Positions 1 to 4,411 of a stretch of 5,131 nt of DNA are shown one piece after another. Under the pieces are notes generated by a model. The model was given only the letters and a program-made list of their open reading frames with translations. It was not told where the DNA came from and did not search any database. Position 1 is the first letter of the stretch; every line of letters begins with the position of its first letter. Position numbers and translations under genes: made by a program. Where the stretch lies: assembly GCA_031380225.1 (NCBI GenBank), contig JANNFX010000055.1, positions 1-5,131 of the forward strand, written 5' to 3'. This stretch comes from JANNFX01 sp031380225 (GTDB lineage: Bacteria; Pseudomonadota; Alphaproteobacteria; Rhizobiales; Hyphomicrobiaceae).

Positions 1-267
1 TCTCAAACCAGCTACTGATCGTCGCCTTGGTGAGCCATTACCTCACCAACTAGCTAATCAGACGCGGGCTCATCTATCGGCGATAAATCTTTCCCCTTGC
101 GGGCTTATGCGGTATTACCCCAAGTTTCCCTGAGCTATTCCCCACCGATAGGAAGATTCCCACGTGTTACTCACCCGTCTGCCACTCCCCTTGCGGGGCG
201 TTCGACTTGCATGTGTTAGGCCTGCCGCCAGCGTTCGTTCTGAGCCAGGATCAAACTCTCAAGTTGA
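1..267 (-). rRNA. rrs: 16S ribosomal RNA, 5' end (3' part outside window)
   Basis: The reverse complement begins with the universal 16S start. The 27F primer site (AGAGTTTGATCCTGGCTCAG) is at 240-259, followed by GAACGCTGGCGGCAGGCCTAA, the GCAAGTCGAACG segment, the GGGTGAGTAACACGTGGG segment and the TAGTTGGTGAGGTAATGGCTC region. By alignment to the E. coli numbering of the primer site, the mature 5' end should lie near 266-267. Only about the first 267 nt (V1 and part of V2) are present. The short V1 hairpin CCCCGCAAGGGG and the V2 sequence are of alphaproteobacterial type, and Hyphomicrobiales is my best guess. The anti-Shine-Dalgarno end, 23S and 5S genes would lie to the left, outside the window. 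Confidence 0.98.
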
Positions 268-285
268 AAGTCTGGATTCTTGGCT

Positions 286-305
286 TCTTGGATGGGTATC
301 CAAGA
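286..305 (-). other. Hairpin just upstream of mature 16S 5' end
   Basis: There is a perfect 8-bp stem TCTTGGAT/ATCCAAGA with a 4-nt loop, about 20 nt upstream of the mature 16S start. Its position suggests a structural element of the 16S precursor, perhaps relevant to leader folding or processing. RNase III normally cuts a long stem formed with sequence downstream of 16S, which is not visible here, so the role is inferred. Confidence 0.5.
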
Positions 306-482
306 GTTTTACTGCGTTACGGGTTCCTTCACATCAAAACATCCCCACTTCCAGTTTCCTGGTCATGTGGACTTTTGGTGATGGTATATGAAACGCAGTT
401 GCCTTGAGTCACTGTCAGACATGTCCGAAGACACATCCACGCGAAGACTCCGCCGCCTGCGTTTCCCTTCCTTCAAATTCAA

Positions 483-495
483 TTGTCAAAGAGCA
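483..495 (-). promoter_or_regulatory. rrn antitermination boxA
   Basis: The minus strand reads TGCTCTTTGACAA, differing by one base from the E. coli rrn boxA TGCTCTTTAACAA. It sits in the 16S leader about 215 nt before the mature 5' end. In the known mechanism boxA RNA binds NusB-NusE (S10), which makes RNA polymerase resistant to Rho over the non-translated rRNA operon. Position, orientation and the near-exact match make this a firm call. Confidence 0.88.
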
Positions 496-513
496 ACCGC
501 AAAACACATTGCG

Positions 514-535
514 AGCCGGTCCAACAAGACCGGCT
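514..535 (-). promoter_or_regulatory. boxB-like hairpin preceding boxA
   Basis: AGCCGGTC and GACCGGCT form a perfect 8-bp stem around a 6-nt loop, 18 nt upstream of boxA in the direction of transcription. A stem-loop before boxA is the usual boxB position in rrn antiterminator leaders. The sequence of rrn boxB is poorly conserved, so the call rests on structure and position. Confidence 0.6.
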
Positions 536-643
536 TTCGAGACAACGAAGCCAGACCGGAAGACCGGTTTAAGGCCAAGACGTTATCGAGAGAGCAATGC
601 CCGAAGCGGGCGGCGAAGCACCGAGTGCCTCGCGACAGACCGG

Positions 644-672
644 AATAAACAGCACCTAACGGCCAATGTCAA
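644..672 (-). promoter_or_regulatory. rrn operon promoter (sigma70 type)
   Basis: On the minus strand a perfect -35 TTGACA (667-672) is followed after exactly 17 bp by a -10 TTTATT (644-649, four of six consensus bases). Transcription would start near 637. The bases between -10 and the start (CCGGTC) are GC-rich, as is typical of stringently controlled rRNA promoters. An AT-rich segment with eight consecutive A on this strand lies at 694-701 (about -57 to -64). It could act as an UP-like element, although it is slightly further upstream than the classical -40 to -60 window. Confidence 0.72.
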
Positions 673-999
673 CGGCTTCATGACAGAGGCCAGTTTTTTT
701 TAATAACCATTCGCGATATGTAATAAAAACAGCACGTTGCGGTCGATTGCTCGATCGCGGTGAGCACCAAATTGGCGCTGTTCGCCACCATGCCGCAGCG
801 CAACACTGGTTTGTGAGCAATCGGGGCCTTCTCTAGCCCCAGGCGAGATTGACCGGGTAGGGTTGCAGTGCCAGAATTTCGAGACGCCTGCATTTTGCCG
901 GGATTTGCGCAGAAATAGGGACGGAAATTGATTTGCGGTCGCGGGGCTTGCAGTTGGGGTTTGCTGCGAACTGGCGTAGATTTACGTGTCATTTGGTGG
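673..999. other. Divergent intergenic spacer between rrn promoter and peptidase gene
   Basis: No credible gene is seen on either strand. The longest open frame (minus strand 678-1238) overlaps the peptidase gene antisense and has no recognisable protein features. The part nearest the rrn promoter (694-731) is AT-rich and the rest is of ordinary composition. A weak plus-strand promoter-like pair TTGACC (849-854), 17 bp, CAGAAT (872-877) is present but not convincing. No tRNA, terminator or long repeat was found. Confidence 0.6.
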
Positions 1000-1030
1000 C
1001 TGACATCGAGTTCACCTCCGTTGCTAGAAT
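1000..1030 (+). promoter_or_regulatory. Candidate promoter of the M23 peptidase gene
   Basis: CTGACA (1000-1005) and TAGAAT (1025-1030) each match five of six consensus bases. The spacer is 19 bp, longer than ideal. The -10 is preceded by TG plus one base (1022-1024), an extended -10 arrangement that can compensate. The start site would be near 1037, giving a leader of about 33 nt before the ATG at 1070. Only a weak purine-rich stretch (GGGGGCAG, about 1052-1059) serves as a possible ribosome binding site. Confidence 0.4.
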
Positions 1031-1069
1031 GGGTCGGAAGGCTCGGTCCTTGGGGGCAGATACGCCGAA

Positions 1070-3121
1070 ATGGCACGTTACGGTGTGAGAGGCCGAGTAG
1101 CCAAAGCAGGCGCACCACGCGCGCGGGCAGCTGTGCCCGGCCGCCGGCCAGCTGAGATGCCCCGTCTCTACCGCGGTGCCAAAAGCGGCCGTGCTCACCG
1201 GGATATCTACGCCAGCGAACATGGCGATGATCAATCACTCGGCGGGCGGTTCCGGTGGCTAGTCAGCACGTGCCTCGCTGGTGCCATCGGCGCGCTGGCA
1301 ATCATCGTCGTTATCTTTGGTTCAGAAGATCACAAGGACAATGACGGGGGACTCATGCCGACCATCCGGCGCTGGAGCGAAGAAGTCCAAGCGCCGTCAA
1401 CAGCTCCGGCGCCAAAACGTGACGAAGGACTGAAGTGGTCTGTGCCACGCGCTGACAAACTTGAAATCACCAGCGGCGCTACGTCGACGCGCTACATCAT
1501 CCACGAGACCCTCAAACAAAAAAAATCGGGCCGCGAATACATTTTCGCCAAGCCCTATATGCGTATGTTGCTACGTATGGCGCCGGTGCCACCTGGCTAT
1601 GAAGATGTCATCCCGCCATTCAATCCGTTTAAACTTTACGGCAATTCGCAACCCGTCAGTGCGCGCGATGAAGATCAACAAGCCAAGTCAAATGACGTCA
1701 GCGTCAGGGTCGTCGAATTGTTGGGTGGCATCCTGCCTGGTGAAGATGGGCAGGAGCTCGACCAAGAGGAAGTCGCCGAGATCGTCGGTAAGACCAGTGA
1801 GCAACCACTACCCGCTGCGCCGGCCGCAATCGAACAGGGCCCGTTCGCCGGCATTCCAACCGGGTCCGATCCAACTGCAGTTGCGGCACCGGACCCGTTT
1901 ACGTCTGTGTTGCAAAAGACTGTAGCCGCCGACGATATTTCGGATGAACTTGAGGGTTTCAAACGGATCATCAAGACGGCAGGAGAAGGCGACACGCTCA
2001 CAAAAGTGCTGATTTCTGCCGGTGCTTCGACGAGTCTCGCGAGGTCCATGATCGAGACCGGTCGCGAATTGTTTGCGGACAACGCGCTTAAGCCTGACTA
2101 CGAAGTCCATATTGTCGTCGCACCAACGCTGGCGGATTCTAACCGCCTTGAGCCAGTGCGGTTTAGCGTTTTCGACGAGGGCCATGCGCACAAGATATCA
2201 GTAGCCCGCAGCGCCGCTGGCGAATTCGTATCGAGCCCCGATCCTATCGACGATGAAGCGATGCTGCGTGCGGCGGCCGGGGCAGGCAATGGGCAACGGT
2301 TATCAAGCCTCTATTCAAGCCTCTATGCGGCGGCCCTGATGCAGCAAGTGCCAACCAACACGATCAATCAAATACTCAGTACGCACGCTTACGATGCCGA
2401 CTTCAAGCGGCGCATTCGTCCGGGCGATTCGCTCGAGTTGTTTTTCGACGTCAAAGATGACCTGGCGGCGGATGGATCCCCCGGTGACTTGCTTTACACG
2501 GCTTTGACAACTGGCGGTGATACAAAGCGGTTCTACCGTTTCCGCACGCCGGACGGTGCGACCGACTTCTATGATGACACTGGCAGCAACGCGCGCCGCT
2601 TCTTAATGCGCCAAAACGTGCGAAGCGAGGAAGCGCGAATTACGTCGGGCTTCGGTGTCCGCTTCCATCCACTGCTGAACGAACGCAAAATGCATACTGG
2701 CGTCGACTGGGCCGCCCCGACAGGCACGCCGGTCATGGCATCGGGCAACGGTACAATTGAAGAGGCTGGCCGTAAGGGCCAATACGGCAACTACGTTCGT
2801 ATCCGGCATTCCAACGGCTACCAGACCGCATACGGGCATTTATCGAGAATTTCCGATGGCGTTGTCGCTGGCGCTAAGGTTCGACAGGGACAAACGATTG
2901 GCAACGTCGGTTCAACAGGACTTTCGTCGGGCCCTCATTTGCATTTCGAAGTCCTGGTCAATAATCAGTTCGTCGACCCAACCTCGATCCAAGTTCCGAA
3001 TGAGAAGCAGCTGAAGAACAAGGAGTTCGAAGAATTCCAACGGGAACGGGCGCGCATTGATGATCTCAAAGCGCGCCCGCCGGTAGCGACCTCAACCAAG
3101 TCTGGCGCCGCCGCTCAATAG
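1070..3121 (+). CDS. Membrane-anchored M23 (LytM/MepM-like) peptidoglycan endopeptidase
   Basis: The 683-residue protein has a basic cytoplasmic N-terminus (1-60), one transmembrane segment at about 63-84, and an Asp/Glu/Pro/Ala-rich region to about 290. Residues about 295-385 resemble the OapA/LysM-like N-terminal domain of MepM/Csd3 proteins (GEGDTL start). Residues about 400-515 fit the Csd3-type second domain. The M23 domain lies at about 520-637. Its active site is complete: zinc ligands H542 and D546 (HTGVD) and H625, the second His of HLH (623-625), with H590 (YGH) and H623 as catalytic histidines. A charged tail follows. Known relatives (E. coli MepM, Vibrio ShyA) cut D-Ala-mDAP crosslinks in the periplasm, so a murein DD-endopeptidase is the likely role. 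It is clearly longer than MepM (about 440 residues) because of the N-terminal half. The frame is open upstream to a TAG at 1025, and 1070 is the first ATG. An internal ATG at 1157 is possible and would leave the membrane anchor intact. Confidence 0.93.
   Translation: MARYGVRGRVAKAGAPRARAAVPGRRPAEMPRLYRGAKSGRAHRDIYASEHGDDQSLGGRFRWLVSTCLAGAIGALAIIVVIFGSEDHKDNDGGLMPTIRRWSEEVQAPSTAPAPKRDEGLKWSVPRADKLEITSGATSTRYIIHETLKQKKSGREYIFAKPYMRMLLRMAPVPPGYEDVIPPFNPFKLYGNSQPVSARDEDQQAKSNDVSVRVVELLGGILPGEDGQELDQEEVAEIVGKTSEQPLPAAPAAIEQGPFAGIPTGSDPTAVAAPDPFTSVLQKTVAADDISDELEGFKRIIKTAGEGDTLTKVLISAGASTSLARSMIETGRELFADNALKPDYEVHIVVAPTLADSNRLEPVRFSVFDEGHAHKISVARSAAGEFVSSPDPIDDEAMLRAAAGAGNGQRLSSLYSSLYAAALMQQVPTNTINQILSTHAYDADFKRRIRPGDSLELFFDVKDDLAADGSPGDLLYTALTTGGDTKRFYRFRTPDGATDFYDDTGSNARRFLMRQNVRSEEARITSGFGVRFHPLLNERKMHTGVDWAAPTGTPVMASGNGTIEEAGRKGQYGNYVRIRHSNGYQTAYGHLSRISDGVVAGAKVRQGQTIGNVGSTGLSSGPHLHFEVLVNNQFVDPTSIQVPNEKQLKNKEFEEFQRERARIDDLKARPPVATSTKSGAAAQ
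3047..3079. repeat. 33-bp imperfect palindrome in the 3' end of the peptidase gene
   Basis: A perfect 9-bp GC-rich arm pair CGGGCGCGC (3047-3055) / GCGCGCCCG (3071-3079) is extended inward, after one mismatch, by TTGA/TCAA around a 5-nt loop. It encodes peptidase residues about 660-670. It lies roughly 36-68 nt beyond the stop of the opposing RTX gene. No T-run follows on either strand, so it is not a classical intrinsic terminator. It could slow polymerase or protect a 3' end, or could be chance in an Ala/Arg-rich coding stretch. Confidence 0.45.
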
Positions 3122-4143
3122 ATGAACACACCGTCTTCGGCTAGCACGTTGATGTTATTGCCAGTGAATCCGCGCAGGAACGCGACGTCGACAAACTGAT
3201 TGTCGACCATGATTTGCAACATGCGGCCGCCTGTTACGGCCGTTAAGTGAGCCACATCACTGAGTTGGAGTGGGTCCGTTTTGATGAAGTCATGAAAGTC
3301 AATGACGTCCGACGTTCTGAAGTCCATCAACGTATCGACACCCTGATGCACGCCTAATTCCATGACATCTTTGACTAGAAATACGAAGGTGTCTTTGCCC
3401 AATCCACCAGTCATAATGTCGGCGCCGCCGCGGCTGCGGAGTATGTCCTCACCAACCCCGCCGTTAATTTCGTTGACGTTGTTGTCGCCGGTGATGTCGT
3501 CGTTGCCGCCGCTGCCGATGACTCGTTCGAAGCCTGAGACTGTGTCAATGCCACCGCCGGCTTCGAGAACAGTGTGATCATTGAGATTGAGCACAACGGC
3601 GCCTTGAAACTCATAACTCAGCGTGTCCAAGCCTTCGCCGCCGGTCAGAATGTCGTTGCCGGCGCTGCCCCAGACGAAATCATCACCGCTACCTCCGTTC
3701 ACGGCATCGTTTCCGGTGCCGGAATCGATGGTGTCGTTTCCTGAATCACCGCTCAGAACGTCGTTTCCTATTCCGCCGTAGATTGTGTCGTTGCCCGAAT
3801 TGCCGTTGGCGAGATCGTCTCCATCATCACCGAAAATCAAGTCGTCGCCTTTGCCACCGTCCGCCATGTCGTCACCGGAACCACCACGAACGCGGTCGCG
3901 GCCTTCGCCCGCCGAGACGGCATCTGAGCCATCACCGCCGTCAAGATCGTCATCACCAGTACCACCATCGAGAAGATCATTGCCAAGCCCCCCATCAATC
4001 AAGTCACTTCCGTCAAAACCGCGCAGTACGTCGTCGCCTTCGTCACCAAACAATTGATCATCGCCTTCGAGACCGCGAATGCGGTCTGCAAGGGTGGTCC
4101 CTTGGATGATATCGTTTGCGAAGGTCCCGTCGATTAGCGCCAT
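3115..4143 (-). CDS. RTX calcium-binding protein, type I secreted, complete
   Basis: The 342-residue acidic protein consists of 19 consecutive in-register RTX nonapeptides (GGxGxDxLx type, residues 6-176). A linker with SYEFQGAVVLNL and GFERVIG motifs (177-209) and five more nonapeptides (210-254) follow. The C-terminal region (255-342) has the DTFVF...GVDTLMDF...DFHDF pattern of type I secretion C-terminal target domains (VC_A0849 type), and the protein ends DGVFIY. It has no Sec signal peptide and no enzymatic domain. Such proteins leave through an ABC transporter/TolC-like channel and fold into a calcium-bound beta-roll outside. NodO of Rhizobium is a known RTX protein lacking an enzyme domain. 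I chose the ATG at 4141-4143, seven nt after a strong AGAGGGAG site (4151-4158), over an in-frame GTG at 4162-4164 that would place that site inside the gene. The stop overlaps the peptidase stop by 7 nt. The exact function is unknown. Confidence 0.9.
   Translation of the reverse strand: MALIDGTFANDIIQGTTLADRIRGLEGDDQLFGDEGDDVLRGFDGSDLIDGGLGNDLLDGGTGDDDLDGGDGSDAVSAGEGRDRVRGGSGDDMADGGKGDDLIFGDDGDDLANGNSGNDTIYGGIGNDVLSGDSGNDTIDSGTGNDAVNGGSGDDFVWGSAGNDILTGGEGLDTLSYEFQGAVVLNLNDHTVLEAGGGIDTVSGFERVIGSGGNDDITGDNNVNEINGGVGEDILRSRGGADIMTGGLGKDTFVFLVKDVMELGVHQGVDTLMDFRTSDVIDFHDFIKTDPLQLSDVAHLTAVTGGRMLQIMVDNQFVDVAFLRGFTGNNINVLAEDGVFIY
3382..3516 (-). repeat. RTX nonapeptide block 2 of the complete RTX gene (5 x 27 bp)
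   Basis: Five contiguous 27-bp units encode GSGGNDDIT, GDNNVNEIN, GGVGEDILR, SRGGADIMT and GGLGKDTFV. They are more degenerate than block 1, with the second and fourth units poor in calcium-binding Asp. The partial paralogue has a block of identical unit number at the same place. Confidence 0.8.
3616..4128 (-). repeat. RTX nonapeptide block 1 of the complete RTX gene (19 x 27 bp)
   Basis: Exactly 19 units of 27 bp (513 bp) occur without any insertion or frame slip, encoding for example GLEGDDQLF, GDEGDDVLR, GGLGNDLLD and GDSGNDTID. The first two units (GTFANDIIQ, GTTLADRIR) are the most divergent. The aspartate at position 6 is kept in all 19. Each pair of units forms one turn of a parallel beta-roll, with calcium bound between turns. 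Confidence 0.88.
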
Positions 4144-4150
4144 AGTCTTG

Positions 4151-4158
4151 CTCCCTCT
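4151..4158 (-). promoter_or_regulatory. Ribosome binding site deciding the RTX start
   Basis: AGAGGGAG on the minus strand, seven nt before the ATG at 4143, is a good match to the anti-Shine-Dalgarno sequence. It rules in favour of ATG 4141-4143 over the upstream GTG at 4162-4164. Confidence 0.75.
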
Positions 4159-4170
4159 TTCCACAGGTGA

Positions 4171-4208
4171 CGCCGCTTAATCCGGAGCAGCGTTTTATTT
4201 ATTTTTTC
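4171..4208 (+). terminator. Candidate plus-strand intrinsic terminator in the RTX leader
   Basis: CGCCGCT (4171-4177) pairs with AGCAGCG (4186-4192), six pairs and one C·A mismatch, around an 8-nt loop. It is followed directly by a T-rich run TTTTATTTATTTTTTC (4193-4208). Read on the plus strand this resembles a Rho-independent terminator. It lies just upstream of the RTX start codon, antisense to its leader. On the minus strand the same hairpin would sit 12 nt before the ribosome binding site. The stem is short, so confidence is limited. Confidence 0.35.
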
Positions 4209-4212
4209 ATTC

Positions 4213-4232
4213 GAACATGAATTCCGATGTTC
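4213..4232. promoter_or_regulatory. Inverted repeat GAACAT-N8-ATGTTC upstream of RTX gene
   Basis: A perfect 6-bp dyad with an 8-bp spacer lies about 70-90 bp upstream of the RTX start codon, in an AT-rich, promoter-like context. It has the form of a regulator half-site pair. It does not match the alphaproteobacterial LexA pattern, a GTTC-N7-GTTC direct repeat. No regulator can be named, and a dyad this short could be chance. Confidence 0.3.
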
Positions 4233-4274
4233 TGATTTTAGTGACAGCATATAAAAACTTCGCGCAAGTAACGG

Positions 4275-4297
4275 CGAAAATGCTCCGCGTATTTTCG
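4275..4297. promoter_or_regulatory. Inverted repeat CGAAAAT-N9-ATTTTCG upstream of RTX gene
   Basis: A perfect 7-bp dyad with a 9-bp spacer lies about 130-155 bp upstream of the RTX start, between it and the terminator of the upstream RTX gene. It could be an operator or a weak RNA hairpin. I could not fit a convincing -35/-10 pair for the downstream RTX gene around it; TATATG-like bases near 4248-4253 are the best -10 guess. Confidence 0.3.
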
Positions 4298-4350
4298 TAA
4301 AATTTGAACGGATGTCTGCAAAATCACAGCAAACATTGGAGAACTTGCAA

Positions 4351-4384
4351 CAACAAAAAACCGGCTTCTTTCGAAGCCGGTTTT
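4351..4384 (-). terminator. Intrinsic terminator after the upstream RTX gene
   Basis: CCGGCTTC (4361-4368) and GAAGCCGG (4373-4380) form a perfect 8-bp stem, extended by four A/T pairs. On the minus strand the loop is GAAA, a stable GNRA tetraloop. The stem is followed by TTTTTTGTTG, and the structure begins about 27 nt after the RTX stop at 4412. On the plus strand it is also followed by TTTTATATTTT, so it may work in both directions. This separates the two RTX genes into independent transcription units unless read-through occurs. Confidence 0.85.
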
Positions 4385-4411
4385 ATATTTTCTAAAATCT
4401 TACTGACGCTG

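Larger units (their letters stand above)
268..637 (-). other. 16S rRNA precursor leader (transcribed, removed in maturation)
   Basis: This stretch lies between the predicted rrn transcription start (about 637) and the mature 16S 5' end. It contains, in transcription order, CCGGTCT-type repeats, a boxB-like hairpin (514-535), boxA (483-495) and a short hairpin close to the mature end (286-305). The order hairpin then boxA then 16S is that of bacterial rrn antitermination leaders. Short open frames here on the plus strand (for example 388-648 and 404-703) run antisense to the leader and are not credible genes. Confidence 0.8.

Noticed and set aside
275..450. Three GANTC sites (275-279, 406-410, 446-450) in the 16S leader as a possible CcrM-methylation control
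   Set aside because: The motif is short and expected roughly once per 256 bp; the excess is too small to support regulation, and none lies in the promoter.
388..703. Short plus-strand open frames over the rRNA leader
   Set aside because: They lie antisense to a leader with recognisable boxA, hairpin and promoter, and have no protein-like features.
849..877. Promoter-like TTGACC-17 bp-CAGAAT on the plus strand
   Set aside because: The -10 match is poor at its most important positions and it would give a leader of nearly 190 nt; the pair at 1000-1030 fits the peptidase gene better.
678..1238. 186-codon minus-strand open frame crossing the spacer and the start of the peptidase gene
   Set aside because: It overlaps the peptidase start antisense, its translation is rich in His/Arg/Pro without recognisable domains, and no good ribosome binding site was seen.
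1675..2289. Several minus-strand open frames within the peptidase gene
   Set aside because: They are shadows of the plus-strand gene, which is uninterrupted and has clear domains and active-site residues.
3783..4109. Plus-strand open frames of 90 and 108 codons inside the RTX gene
   Set aside because: They arise from the 27-bp periodicity of the RTX array read on the other strand, giving repetitive Ser/Pro or Arg/His translations. No independent coding signal.
3616..4128. Periodic repeats as a possible CRISPR array or minisatellite
   Set aside because: The 27-bp period is contiguous, degenerate and encodes RTX nonapeptides in a single frame. There are no unique spacers between units.
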